DNA of 64,000 bases from Caldilineaceae bacterium (GTDB lineage Bacteria; Chloroflexota; Anaerolineae; Caldilineales; Caldilineaceae). Positions 10,348-22,095 of this stretch are shown here, one piece after another. Location of the stretch: positions 1 through 64,000 of the forward strand of contig JALHQH010000050.1 of NCBI GenBank assembly GCA_022842065.1. The letters run 5' to 3'. The notes beneath the pieces were generated by a model that saw only the letters and a list, made by a program, of their open reading frames with translations, made no database searches and had not been told where the DNA came from. Each line of letters begins with the position of its first letter. The first letter of the stretch is position 1. The position numbers were made by a program, and so were the translations under genes.

Positions 10348-10980
10348 CTAAACCGAACGCGCAATCAGCCATTGTGCCAGATAATAGGTGCTCAACACCA
10401 GCAGATCAGCAGACCAGAAGCGGCCCCGAAAACGGTTAAGTGCTAGCGCCGAATCTGAGATCACAAAGAGCAGCGCGCCGACCGCGGCAAACAGGGCCGG
10501 CGTTGTGCCTGTTTGGCGGAACATAACAATGCTCAGCCACGCCATAACCGTGATCGCGATTAAATAAATTAACACGGCCGGCCAGAGTTTACCCAACTTG
10601 GGCTGCAGCAAACGATAGATCAGCGCGGCGTAGAGCACAACCCCTATTCCCCACGGTGACCAAGCCGGCCAACGCACTTGGCTGCCAAAGGCAATGCTGT
10701 AGGTAATATGCGCCAGCAGAAAGGCCACCAGCCCCGCCACAAAACGATCCCTGGGCAACATCAGGAAAATGTCACCAGCCAGGGAAAAGAGCAACCCGAT
10801 ACCGATCGCCACCTGATATGCACCACTCACCTGCGGCGCGGCGCACAGGGCCAGGAACAAGATCAGCGTCGTCGTCGTCGGTTTAGCCAGATAGATCAGC
10901 AAGCGTGGCCCGCGATAAACCGCCCACAGATGGACCACTGCAGATGATAAGGCCGCGCCGGAAAGAAGGATGGTTAGCAT
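10348..10980 (-). CDS. YhhN/TMEM86-family lysoplasmalogenase-like protein
   Basis: A 210-residue polytopic membrane protein with about eight hydrophobic helices. Family hallmarks are visible: YLAKPTTT in helix 2, SLAGDIFLMLP, FLLAHITY, VISDSALALNRF and STYYLAQWLIA near the end. Characterised members of this family hydrolyse the vinyl-ether bond of lysoplasmalogens; others are simply annotated YhhN. Length is normal for the family. It begins with ATG at 10980 and is probably the first gene of a two-gene unit with the DUF2207 protein. The substrate here is not evident from sequence. Confidence 0.85.
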   Translation of the reverse strand: MLTILLSGAALSSAVVHLWAVYRGPRLLIYLAKPTTTTLILFLALCAAPQVSGAYQVAIGIGLLFSLAGDIFLMLPRDRFVAGLVAFLLAHITYSIAFGSQVRWPAWSPWGIGVVLYAALIYRLLQPKLGKLWPAVLIYLIAITVMAWLSIVMFRQTGTTPALFAAVGALLFVISDSALALNRFRGRFWSADLLVLSTYYLAQWLIARSV

Positions 10981-11065
10981 CGGCTAATTTTACCACTAAT
11001 GACAGCACTTTGAATACTCCCCAGCGCCAATTGATGGTATACTCAAACAATTTGTTGACGAAAGC

Positions 11066-11165
11066 CGTCTCACGTCTCACATTTTACGCATCACGTTTTA
11101 CGTTTTACGTTTTACGTTTTACGTTTTACGTTTTACGTTTTACGTTTTACGCATCACGTCTTATA
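11066..11165. repeat. Heptamer tandem repeat (CGTTTTA)8 with related flanks
   Basis: Eight perfect copies of CGTTTTA fill 11094-11149, bordered on both sides by CGCATCACGT-type words. The tract lies 40 nt before the flippase-like gene. A related but different tract (CACGAATCACGTTT) occurs at 44898-44935. Confidence 0.9.
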
Positions 11166-11189
11166 CATCTAACCAGGTAGATCGACTTC

Positions 11190-12191
11190 ATGTGGCAACG
11201 ATTATTTCAGCGACTCCAGCCCCTCTTCTTGCTGTTAGCGCTGCTCTTTATTGGGTTTTTATTGCGCAGCCAGTGGCCCACCTTACAGGCCTATGAATGG
11301 CGGCTGCACGCCGGCTGGTTGACCCTGGCCATCGGCTTCACGCTGGTAAGCTGGGCGTTGGAAATCCAGGTCTGGCGGCTGTTGCTCAGTCTATTGGGGG
11401 GGGCGCTACCCTTTGGCCCCGCCGTGCGCATCTGGTTCTTTGCCGCTGTGGTGCGTTACATTCCCGGCAATGTCTGGCAACCACTCAGCATGACCCTTCA
11501 ATGTCAGCAATGGGCAATTCGCCCGGAAGTGACGCTGGCTAGCATCGTCTTTTACCAGGCCCTGATCCTGTTGGGGGTAATGCCGGTAGCGGCTCTCTAC
11601 TTTAGCTTCACGGGCAACTGGGGCTTGCTCACCACCTATTTACACGGGGCAGCCCCCTGGCTCGTTGGCTTGAGCATGCTCCCGGTGGTAATTTTTCTGG
11701 CCCGCCCCGGCTGGCTATTGGGCTTGATGAATTGGGCATTGCGCAAAGTGGGACGTACCCCCATTGACGCGCACCTGTCCAGCCTGCGCTTGCTCTGGCT
11801 GCTGGGGTTGGCGGTGGTGAATTGGTTGCTCTGGGGGGCTGCCTTTGCCGCCCTGACCTTCGGGTTGGGCCGTCCCGCCGACTTGACGCTCGCCCAAGCA
11901 CTCTTTCACCTGGTGGCGGTCTTCCCCATTGCCTACATCATTGGCTTTCTCAGCTTGATTACCCCCAGTGGCATTGGCGTGCGCGAAGGGGCCTTCTACT
12001 TGATCCTGGTGCCGCTCTTTGATCCCGGATTGGTGACCGTTGCCGCCATCACCATGCGCCTCTGGAGTATGGTGGGCGAATTGATCATGGCCCTGGTGAG
12101 CAATCTGACTGTCCGCGCGCAAGGGCCGCTGGCGGTTGACTCAACCCCCGTCGAAGTGTCCAGCAACATCTCTGGGGAACCTGCGCTGTAG
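11190..12191 (+). CDS. LPG-synthase-type transmembrane protein (UPF0104/flippase-like)
   Basis: A 333-residue integral membrane protein with about eight helices and the two motifs that define the lysylphosphatidylglycerol synthase transmembrane family: RYIPGNVWQ and ITPSGIGVREGAF. It lacks the C-terminal aminoacyl-transferase domain of MprF, so it belongs to the stand-alone group often found with glycosyltransferases and thought to flip or carry lipid-linked substrates. The GT39 gene follows after 6 bp, then a lipoprotein and a GT2, suggesting work in envelope glycan or glycolipid assembly. Membrane location is clear; the transported lipid is unknown. Confidence 0.85.
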   Translation: MWQRLFQRLQPLFLLLALLFIGFLLRSQWPTLQAYEWRLHAGWLTLAIGFTLVSWALEIQVWRLLLSLLGGALPFGPAVRIWFFAAVVRYIPGNVWQPLSMTLQCQQWAIRPEVTLASIVFYQALILLGVMPVAALYFSFTGNWGLLTTYLHGAAPWLVGLSMLPVVIFLARPGWLLGLMNWALRKVGRTPIDAHLSSLRLLWLLGLAVVNWLLWGAAFAALTFGLGRPADLTLAQALFHLVAVFPIAYIIGFLSLITPSGIGVREGAFYLILVPLFDPGLVTVAAITMRLWSMVGELIMALVSNLTVRAQGPLAVDSTPVEVSSNISGEPAL

Positions 12192-12197
12192 CCGGTG

Positions 12198-15053
<2,856 letters not shown>

Positions 15054-15131
15054 GGGCGTGCCATGGCCTCATAACCGCGCCTTCGGCTCCTGTCCTTTTG
15101 TATTTTTTACAGCCTTTGATAGACTAACGCT

Positions 15132-16640
15132 ATGAACAGACAACAAACTACGATGCCTTTTGCTGCCCTTGCCCCTGTCCGCTTATCCGCGCTCTGCCTT
15201 GGTGCTTTACTGCTACTGGTGGGCTGTGGGCAACTAAATTTTGATTGGGGGCCACTCCTCTACGCGGTCACTGTCAGCCCAGAACAGATTACCCCCAATG
15301 CTGATGGTGACCAGGATGTAACACAGATTTCGTATAGCCTTCGTCGCGCCGCTGCGGTGAGTATCTATTTCACCAACGCGGCTGGCGAGCACTACTACTT
15401 CCGCCAGGATCGCCGGCGCGCCCCCGGTGACTATCGCGTGCAATGGGGGGGCACGGCTGACGAATCACGCCTGGTCGAAACGACCTATGGCACGCAGGAA
15501 ATTCTCAGCCAGGTCGTGCCGGACGGCTCTTATCAGTGGACGATTGCGGCCACGGATGAAGTTGGTAACCAGGAAAGTATGACCGGCACCATCACCTTGC
15601 AAGCCGGTGACGCCACCGTGCCCGAGCTCTATAACTTTGCCGTCGTCCCGCAAGCCTTTCGGCCCAATCAAGATGGACTGCGTGATGATTGGGTGAGTAT
15701 CAGCTTTTCGTTGACCAAAGATGTCGATTCATTGGTCGTCTATCTGATTGATCCGGCAGACCCCTCGCTGCGCTATTACATCACCCAGCAGCCTGGCCTG
15801 GCCGATCCGGAAGCCGCGGGCTACAAAGAGTATCGTTATGAAGGGGATGTGGATAAAAATGCCGTGCCGCCGCCCGATGGTCTCTATCAGGTGATCGCCG
15901 AAGCGCGTGATCGCGCCGGCAACGCGGTGCGCGTCACGCGTGAATTAACCATTACCGATGGCGGCAAGCCCTTTGCCGATATTGAGCGGGGTGATATCGA
16001 CTGGTATGTGCTCGCCGGTGATGAGCGCCGCCAGGAATTTAACCGCACCTTGTCGCTCAACCTGGGCGACAAACTCTGTTTCGAGGCGGTCATCCACAAT
16101 TATGGGGTGACCCCGATTCGCACCGCCGGACCGTGGCCCGGTCAGGAATATCGCTTTGCTGAAAATCGCAACACCGTGGCAGTGCGTCATGCCGAGGAAA
16201 CTATGACGCCCGCACTGCCCAAGGGTGATCAATCGTGGCTGCGCCAAACGGGCGTCTGGCGCTTTGGGATCAATTTCGAGTCAACTGGTATTGACTTTCC
16301 TTACCGCTGGGCGATTGGCCGCCAAGCTGATTTGGAGCGGCGCGAGATCGAAGGTTATGGGGAACAGTGGTATCTGCTGCCGAATGAACGGGGTCAGGTG
16401 AGCGGCTGTATTGTGATCGACCAAGCGCCACTGCTCAACACCAACCTCTGGTGGGGCGGCTTGATCCATGAGGATGTGGCGACCGTTAACAATGATATTG
16501 ACCGCATTACCGTCGTTGTGGAAGGGGGCGGGGCTGCTACCACGCTACCGAGTGTCACCCTCTCCGCCACAACTGCGCTTTCGGCAACCACCGCCCTTTC
16601 GCCGACGACTGTGCTTAGTGAAACGCAGGCTGCCCCATGA
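15132..16640 (+). CDS. Lipoprotein with two FlgD-type Ig-like repeats
   Basis: A 502-residue secreted lipoprotein: hydrophobic signal LCLGALLLLV and lipobox LVGC, with the modified Cys near residue 34. Two similar modules follow, each beginning with a Pro-Asn-x-Asp-Gly turn (ITPNADGDQD and FRPNQDGLRD) and ending with GSYQW- or GLYQV-type strands and a DEVGN or DRAGN turn. This is the pattern of FlgD/CHU-type Ig-like domains. A third region of about 200 residues is unassigned, and the tail is a Thr/Ser/Leu repeat. It overlaps the next glycosyltransferase start by ATGA. Likely cell-surface; the ligand is unknown. Confidence 0.75.
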   Translation: MNRQQTTMPFAALAPVRLSALCLGALLLLVGCGQLNFDWGPLLYAVTVSPEQITPNADGDQDVTQISYSLRRAAAVSIYFTNAAGEHYYFRQDRRRAPGDYRVQWGGTADESRLVETTYGTQEILSQVVPDGSYQWTIAATDEVGNQESMTGTITLQAGDATVPELYNFAVVPQAFRPNQDGLRDDWVSISFSLTKDVDSLVVYLIDPADPSLRYYITQQPGLADPEAAGYKEYRYEGDVDKNAVPPPDGLYQVIAEARDRAGNAVRVTRELTITDGGKPFADIERGDIDWYVLAGDERRQEFNRTLSLNLGDKLCFEAVIHNYGVTPIRTAGPWPGQEYRFAENRNTVAVRHAEETMTPALPKGDQSWLRQTGVWRFGINFESTGIDFPYRWAIGRQADLERREIEGYGEQWYLLPNERGQVSGCIVIDQAPLLNTNLWWGGLIHEDVATVNNDIDRITVVVEGGGAATTLPSVTLSATTALSATTALSPTTVLSETQAAP

Positions 16641-17653
16641 GACTGGCCGTCGTCGTACTAAGCTATAACACGCGCGATCTGTTGCGCCAGGCCGTGGAAA
16701 GTGTTTTGGCCTCTGCGGCTTGCACCGCGGATCGTTTGGCTGTCGATCTGCTTGTGGTGGACAACGCCAGCCCCGATGGCAGCGCAGACATGGTCGCGGC
16801 TGAATTTCCCCAGGTCTACCTGATCGCCTCGCCGGTGAACCTTGGCTATACCGGTGGGAATAACCTGGCCCTACAGCACCTTGGTTTTGCGATTGGGCGT
16901 GCCGACGAGGACGCCGCGCCCAGCGCCCGCGCCCCACTCCCTACGCCCGATTTTGTGCTGCTGCTCAATGCCGACGCCGCGGTGGTGGCTGATGCGCTTT
17001 GGCAAATGGTACAGGTATTGGCGGCTAACCCTCGGGTTGGCGCGTGTGGGGCGCACTTGCGTTATGGCGATGGCCACTTTCAACATGGGGCTTTTGCTTT
17101 TCCTGGCCTGGCGCAGATCGCGCTTGATCTTTTTCCCTTAACCGGCCTCCGCGGGGTGCAGCGGCTGTATAATAGTCGCTGGAATGGTCGTTATGCCCAG
17201 GCCTTATGGCAGGGACGCGCGCCCTTTCGGGTGGATTTTGTGCTGGGCGCGGCGCTCATGGTGCGCGGCGCGGTGATCAGGCAGATCGGCGGGCTGGATG
17301 ATGGCTTCTTTCTCTATTGTGAGGAGATGGATTGGGCTATGCGCATGGGGCTAGCCGGTTGGCAGGTGCAAGCCGTGCCAACGGCTCAGGTGATCCATTA
17401 TGAAGGGCAGAGCAGCAAGCAGGTGCGCTGGTCCGCCTTTGTGCGCCTGTGGCAGAGCCGGCTGCGCTTTTATGCTAAATATCGCACCCTGTACGGGCCA
17501 GGCTATGGGTGGCTCATTCGCGCTTTGATTGGGGTGGGGTTCTGGTGGCGTACGCAGCAGGCGAATCGCCGTTTTGCCCAGGGCACCCTGACGGGCAGCG
17601 AATGGCAAGCTGAACGTAACGCCTATGCGACCATCCGTCAACTGCTCACCTAA
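16637..17653 (+). CDS. Glycosyltransferase family 2 (rhamnosyltransferase-like)
   Basis: 338 residues with a GT-A fold. The N-terminal VVVLSYNTRDLLRQAVESV is followed by VVDNASPDGS, the nucleotide-sugar site LLLNADA (equivalent of the DxD region) and a C-terminal GFFLYCEEMDWAMRM segment seen in WbbL/RfbF-like rhamnosyltransferases. No signal peptide is present; it should act at the inner face of the membrane on a lipid-linked acceptor. It starts inside the stop of the lipoprotein gene (ATGA), implying translational coupling, and ends the four-gene glycan operon. Sugar specificity is not determinable. Confidence 0.85.
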   Translation: MRLAVVVLSYNTRDLLRQAVESVLASAACTADRLAVDLLVVDNASPDGSADMVAAEFPQVYLIASPVNLGYTGGNNLALQHLGFAIGRADEDAAPSARAPLPTPDFVLLLNADAAVVADALWQMVQVLAANPRVGACGAHLRYGDGHFQHGAFAFPGLAQIALDLFPLTGLRGVQRLYNSRWNGRYAQALWQGRAPFRVDFVLGAALMVRGAVIRQIGGLDDGFFLYCEEMDWAMRMGLAGWQVQAVPTAQVIHYEGQSSKQVRWSAFVRLWQSRLRFYAKYRTLYGPGYGWLIRALIGVGFWWRTQQANRRFAQGTLTGSEWQAERNAYATIRQLLT

Positions 17654-17672
17654 TAGCGGAAACAAATCGAGC

Positions 17673-17722
17673 GGCAGAAACGTGTACTGCGCATCAGGGG
17701 ATGCGCAGTACACGTTTCTGCC
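17673..17722. repeat. Perfect 22-bp inverted repeat between convergent genes
   Basis: Arms 17673-17694 and 17701-17722 are perfectly complementary, with a 6-nt loop. No T run follows on either strand, so it is not a canonical terminator, although its place 19 nt after the GT2 stop and before the convergent membrane gene would suit transcription blocking or mRNA 3' protection. Confidence 0.8.
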
Positions 17723-17770
17723 CCATTTATTTGGTTTCTCTATAAGCGCCAGCGAACGTGCGCCGTATGG

Positions 17771-18682
17771 TTACGGCTGATCCAGATCCGGCAAAATATC
17801 AACGCTGGCACCAGGGGCCGGCTGGTTATAGTCGCCTAGGCGGTTGGTTGGCGCGCCAGCCGTATCCTTGCTGTTTTGTGGGGGCGTGGTGCGCTGGGCG
17901 CTTGTGGGCTTAGGGCTGCTTTGTGTTGCGCGGCCACTGGGTGATACTGGCGTTTCTTTGCCGGCAACACGCCAGAGGATGCCAAGCCCGACCAAGATGA
18001 TCAACAACGGCCACCAGCGCATCAACTGGGCATTGCCCTCACCCGCACTGATAAGGATAAAGAGCCCAAAGATCAGCAGCACGCTACCGGGAATCAGCGA
18101 CCACCATTGGCGGGCTGCCCCGCTCAGGGCATAAAGGGCAAAAAAGACGCCGCCCATGCCCGCAAAGAGTAGCGCGCCCAGAATCGTGATGTTGATCGTA
18201 AAGGTGCTAAGCAGAATGACACTACCCAATACCAACATAAAGCCGCCGGGAATCAACGCCCACCAATGCTCACTGCGTTGCAGTAGGTAGATGTGCAGAA
18301 AGGCCGCGGCCAATCCCCAGAAAAGTAGGGCCGCGATCAGCTCAACCGGCGCCGGATCCAGTGTACTCAGTAGGACCATGATCGCCAACGCAACCATCGT
18401 CCACGCTGGAATAAAGCGCCACCACCCAGCACGTGCTTCTTTGATCCGCGCGGCAAAATACCCGCTAAAGAAACCAACACCCACAACCGCTAACAACAGA
18501 GCAACAATGATCTGTGCCCACGGCTCGTAGGCGGTGAGCAAGCCCAGGGTCCACACCAGCAGCAGGATCCCACTCCCGATCAAGCCCAATGCCCACAGCA
18601 GGGCACTATTAACGGTGCGGCTGCTGTGGACCCTGGGTTTGTGCTGCTGGTTATTTTGAAAACGGTTGAATAAGTTGGACAC
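17771..18682 (-). CDS. Multi-helix membrane protein of unknown function
   Basis: 303 residues from a GTG start. It has a hydrophilic N-terminus, about eight transmembrane helices arranged as repeats around WW..IPG motifs (GWWRFIPAW, HWWALIPGG, QWWSLIPGS, MRWWPLLI), and a Pro/Thr/Ser-rich cytoplasmic tail ending in DILPDLDQP. The repeated aromatic-IPG units resemble LiaF/DUF5668-like membrane regions. I do not recognise a specific family. It is the last gene of a three-gene unit, 12 bp after the SH3-domain gene. Confidence 0.7.
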   Translation of the reverse strand: MSNLFNRFQNNQQHKPRVHSSRTVNSALLWALGLIGSGILLLVWTLGLLTAYEPWAQIIVALLLAVVGVGFFSGYFAARIKEARAGWWRFIPAWTMVALAIMVLLSTLDPAPVELIAALLFWGLAAAFLHIYLLQRSEHWWALIPGGFMLVLGSVILLSTFTINITILGALLFAGMGGVFFALYALSGAARQWWSLIPGSVLLIFGLFILISAGEGNAQLMRWWPLLIILVGLGILWRVAGKETPVSPSGRATQSSPKPTSAQRTTPPQNSKDTAGAPTNRLGDYNQPAPGASVDILPDLDQP

Positions 18683-18694
18683 AAGCGCGCAGCC

Positions 18695-20134
18695 TTAAGG
18701 GACAACGACGGGCAGGGTGGCCAGATCAACGCTAAGGTTGATGCTGGAGACCAATACCCACCCTTGCAGATCAGCTTCCACGGCAATCTGCACCCATTCA
18801 TTATCGGCGCTGCGAGCCAGGACCGGATAGACGCGATCAAAGGGCAACGTCGTCAACGCATCAGCGTCGCGGCTGGGGCCTTGGCGGACGCCAGTCCCCA
18901 AGATGCTGTTAACCGTTGCCGTGGCTCCGGCGGGGGCGCTGGTAGTTGCTGTACTCGGTGTCGTGGTTGTGACCACGGGTGTGGTGCTCAGCTCCGTCAA
19001 AGTACCAGTGGTCAGCAACGTCCCTGTGATGGGGGCCGTGCCGCCGGTGGTGGGCAGCGTATTGACATCCCCACCCACCGTAACGAACTCGGCAAAGACC
19101 CAAACGGGAACACTCTCGCTAACCGTTGTCCGCAACCAGCTGTTGTCACTGGTGCGACCCGTAAGGGTAAGCTCGGCATTGCCGGGCAGCAGTGTCACCA
19201 GCGCGGCACTCGCCTCCGGCGCACTGCGTGCATTGAGGCCGACCGTAATATTGACTGTGCCTGTAATCGTGGCCCCAGGCCCAGTGGCGAGGGTGGGCGC
19301 TGTTGGGGTTGTGGTAATGGGCGTGGTCACCACGGGCGCGGCGGTCGTGGTCAATGGTGTAGTCGCCGCGACGGGGGTGGCGATAGGTGTATCCCCCTCT
19401 GGGCTGGCAAGCAGGGGCAACCCTAGCGCACTGCGTTCGCTGTTCGCCTCTGCCAGGGGCTTCTGTTCGGTATATTGTTCAGCGAATTCGGCTGAGATCC
19501 AAGCTAACACGCCATTGCTAACCGCAATTTGCAGCCATTCAGCCTGGGTTTGTTCCAAAATGAAGGTCTCATCGACCTCCAATAGATCCACAATCTCGGC
19601 CGCAGTCGAAGGTTCACTGCGCGCATTAACTCCATATTGGTTAGAGATGCGGACATAGCGCTGATCAACCAAAACCGGGGCCAATGTGGGGGAGGTGGCG
19701 GGGGGTAACGTGGCCGTTGGCACCGGTGTTTCGGTCGTTACAATGGGCGCTGTCGCCACGACTGCAGTGGGCGCGTTGACGATGGGTTCTGTGACGCCCC
19801 CTACTTCTGTCGCTACCGGCGTGAAGGTCGCATTCGAAATCAGACTCCCAATACTGAAATTGCTCACATTGAATTGGGTCAGCCCAATCCAAGCCCCATA
19901 GGCAACGACGGCCACCAATGCCAGGCCGACCAGTGTTGGTAAAACCCAACCGCCCCCTTGTTGGCGTGGCTCGCGTTCATAGGCGACCGGTTGCCAGCCG
20001 ACATCCTCATAGGATTCATCTTGTAATTGCCACTGGGCAATGCGATTTTGCTCCGTTTCTTGGAGCTTCCATTGTTTGCCCGTATTCCCTGTATCTTCCA
20101 GACGCCAGTTATCTGCTGTGTTCTGATCGCTCAT
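18695..20134 (-). CDS. Membrane-anchored protein with three SH3-like domains
   Basis: 479 residues. A hydrophilic N-terminus rich in Gln and Trp, a single transmembrane helix (WVLPTLVGLALVAVVAYGAW), and long Thr/Pro/Val linkers separate three bacterial SH3-like repeats, each with a GVNARSEP, GLNARSAP or GVRQGPS start and a W(L/V)(Q/R) core. Such repeats usually sit outside the membrane and bind cell-wall material. ATG at 20134 is preferred because AAAGGGA lies upstream. The first 26 bp overlap the previous gene's end, implying coupled translation. Confidence 0.8.
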   Translation of the reverse strand: MSDQNTADNWRLEDTGNTGKQWKLQETEQNRIAQWQLQDESYEDVGWQPVAYEREPRQQGGGWVLPTLVGLALVAVVAYGAWIGLTQFNVSNFSIGSLISNATFTPVATEVGGVTEPIVNAPTAVVATAPIVTTETPVPTATLPPATSPTLAPVLVDQRYVRISNQYGVNARSEPSTAAEIVDLLEVDETFILEQTQAEWLQIAVSNGVLAWISAEFAEQYTEQKPLAEANSERSALGLPLLASPEGDTPIATPVAATTPLTTTAAPVVTTPITTTPTAPTLATGPGATITGTVNITVGLNARSAPEASAALVTLLPGNAELTLTGRTSDNSWLRTTVSESVPVWVFAEFVTVGGDVNTLPTTGGTAPITGTLLTTGTLTELSTTPVVTTTTPSTATTSAPAGATATVNSILGTGVRQGPSRDADALTTLPFDRVYPVLARSADNEWVQIAVEADLQGWVLVSSINLSVDLATLPVVVP

Positions 20135-20474
20135 TGTCGTCCCTTTCTTCAAGCGGCGTATCCCAGCCATTGCGCGTGCCGGCAACACCATAGGCGATGG
20201 TCTGCACGGCAAAGAGGAGCGCCAATATACTCCACGCGGCGGTCTCCCACCAAGGGGCAGGCTGTACAGCCAGGACACCATTAACCGCGATGCCGATGCA
20301 GAAAATTTCCATGCTGACACAGAGTGGAATCAATGCGCGCGGTAAACTAAAGACATGGCGCCACGATAAACTTTGTACACTTCGGTACCAGCTCATGTAG
20401 CTCAACGTAGCCAATACGCCGGCAATGCCTAGAATCCACAGTGCATCGATGAGTATCTCTTGCAGTGAAAACAT
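20109..20474 (-). CDS. Small membrane protein of unknown function
   Basis: 121 residues from ATG at 20474 (an in-frame TTG lies three codons earlier). Three hydrophobic segments are visible: LWILGIAGVLATLSYMSW, LIPLCVSMEIFCIGIAVNGV and AWSILALLFAVQTIAYG. A charged, Glu/Asp/Arg-rich tail follows. No family is recognised. It opens the operon with the SH3-domain protein and the multi-helix membrane protein. Its 3' end overlaps the SH3 gene by 26 bp. Confidence 0.65.
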   Translation of the reverse strand: MFSLQEILIDALWILGIAGVLATLSYMSWYRSVQSLSWRHVFSLPRALIPLCVSMEIFCIGIAVNGVLAVQPAPWWETAAWSILALLFAVQTIAYGVAGTRNGWDTPLEERDDNERSEHSR

Positions 20475-20929
20475 TTGCTTCAAGTCCGCTAAAGTGCGCT
20501 CTGTTTGAAAACGATCGCTGTTTCACTGGAAGCGATACCCCAGCTGATCATTTTTAAGACAGTCGCAGTTTATGTGCTCGTTTCGTCCGCGCCGTCACTT
20601 GCCCCAGCTATGTATCACAGCCATTTGTCTCGATCATGATTCGCAATCGGTCACTGATCGCCGTAGGTAAGCGCCAAAACGAGTATATAGTCTGCCAGAG
20701 CAAAGTATAGTTGACGGCAGCCGTTCTGCTTGATAGTATACACGCATCATCAGAACATGAAAATATTGAGCTTCGGCTGCAACAATATATGGTAGACCGT
20801 GCGTCTTGGTTCTGTCAAAATAGACTGCCGTTCAGCTAAATATCTTTAATTTGGTTAGTTGCTTAGCTCACCGACAACCAACCAACAAACCAGCAAACTA
20901 ATCCTGATTGCTTTGGACGAGGCGAACAT
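20475..20929. other. Divergent intergenic region with a candidate promoter
   Basis: No gene is visible in this gap. On the plus strand, TTGACG (20711-20716), a 17-nt spacer and TAGTAT (20734-20739) form a plausible promoter for the oxidase operon, leaving a leader of about 185 nt. The last 40 nt are rich in ACCAAC-type words. No hairpin terminator or riboswitch is recognised. Confidence 0.35.
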
Positions 20930-22087
20930 ATGACCAGCTATGATGTAATTGTGATTGGGGCCGGGGGCATGGGCAGCGCCGCGGCTTATCATCTGGCCAA
21001 GGATGGCCGGCGGGTACTCTTGTTAGAGCAATTTCAGCTCGGTCATACCCGTGGTAGCAGCCACGGTGGTAGCCGTATCACCCGCTACACCAATCCTGAC
21101 GTGGATGATGCCCGGGTGATGCCTGCGACCTATGAACTTTGGCGTACCCTAGAGGCCGAGCGCGCCGCGACCTTGCTCAAGCTGACCGGTGGACTCTTCT
21201 TTGCACCGGCTGATGATCCCTTTATGATCGCATCGCAGCACGCACTCAATGCCTTCGCTTATCCGTATCGGCTGCTCTCGGCCGCAGAACAACGAGCCGA
21301 ATTTCCCCAATTTCGGCCACCGGCCGATTGGGTTGCCCTCTATCAAGCCGATTCGGGGATTCTGGCCGCTTCGGCCTGTGTCGAAGCGCTAGCCAAAGGG
21401 GCCGTTGCCTATGGTGCCACCTTCCGTGAAGCGACCGCTGTGCGCGCAGTGACCCCGCAGGGGGCGGGCGTTGTGGTGACGACGGCCGCTGGCGAAACCT
21501 TCGCGGCACAACAGGCGGTGATCGCTGCCGGTCCGTGGGCCTCGACCTTTTTGCGCCCGTTGCTCGCCTGGCCGATTCCGCTGCAAGTGACCCACCAACA
21601 GGTTGCCTATTTCCAGGTTGATCAGCCGGCTGCTTATGCCGCTGATCGTTGCCCGCTCTATATCTTTGCGGCTGAACCGCACTGTTATGGCTTCCCCATT
21701 TGGGAAAAGCCCGGTCATATCAAGGTTGCCCTGGAACTGCACAACTCGACGACCGACCCTGATCAGCCCCGTCCCGCTGATACGGCGAATATCCAAGCGC
21801 TTTCGGCGATTATTGCTGAACATTTTCAGGGTGTTGATCCCACCCCGCGGCAAGTAGACACCTGTCTCTATACCGAAACGCCCAATCGCGACTTTATTGT
21901 TGACCGTCATCCTGACTACCCGCAGATCTTAATTGCGGCGGGGTTTAGTGGCCGCGGTTTCAAGTTTACCATTGGTATTGGGCGTCTGTTAGCCGACCTG
22001 GTGGCGACAGCACCTGGCTGCTACGCGAGCCATTTCTGGATGGAGCGCTATGCCATCAACCGTTTTGCGCCGCTTGCCGCCGCGTAG
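20930..22087 (+). CDS. Monomeric sarcosine oxidase / N-methyltryptophan oxidase-like flavoprotein
   Basis: 385 residues, the usual length for MSOX/SolA enzymes, which oxidise N-methyl amino acids with O2 to give formaldehyde and H2O2. The FAD-binding motif VIGAGGMGSAAAYHL is at the N-terminus, and the SSHGGSRITR segment matches the flavin-contacting Arg region. A Cys in TCLYTETPNRDFIVD corresponds to the covalent flavin-linking Cys of this family. The C-terminal FSGRGFKFTIGIG is also typical. RBS GGACGAGG precedes the ATG. It sits 8 bp before a glycosyltransferase gene, an unusual neighbour for a catabolic oxidase. The exact amine substrate cannot be read from sequence. Confidence 0.85.
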   Translation: MTSYDVIVIGAGGMGSAAAYHLAKDGRRVLLLEQFQLGHTRGSSHGGSRITRYTNPDVDDARVMPATYELWRTLEAERAATLLKLTGGLFFAPADDPFMIASQHALNAFAYPYRLLSAAEQRAEFPQFRPPADWVALYQADSGILAASACVEALAKGAVAYGATFREATAVRAVTPQGAGVVVTTAAGETFAAQQAVIAAGPWASTFLRPLLAWPIPLQVTHQQVAYFQVDQPAAYAADRCPLYIFAAEPHCYGFPIWEKPGHIKVALELHNSTTDPDQPRPADTANIQALSAIIAEHFQGVDPTPRQVDTCLYTETPNRDFIVDRHPDYPQILIAAGFSGRGFKFTIGIGRLLADLVATAPGCYASHFWMERYAINRFAPLAAA

Positions 22088-22095
22088 GGTTTGCC

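Noticed and set aside
11066..11165. CRISPR array
   Set aside because: Units are 7 bp with no spacers and no cas genes are present.
10905..11180. Open frame with repeated RFTFYVLRFTFYASRFT-like residues
   Set aside because: It is the translation of the CGTTTTA simple repeat and has no RBS or homologous character, so it is not a gene.
20135..20320. Longer N-terminus for the SH3-domain protein
   Set aside because: It overlaps the upstream small membrane gene in another frame, and ATG 20134 has a good RBS.
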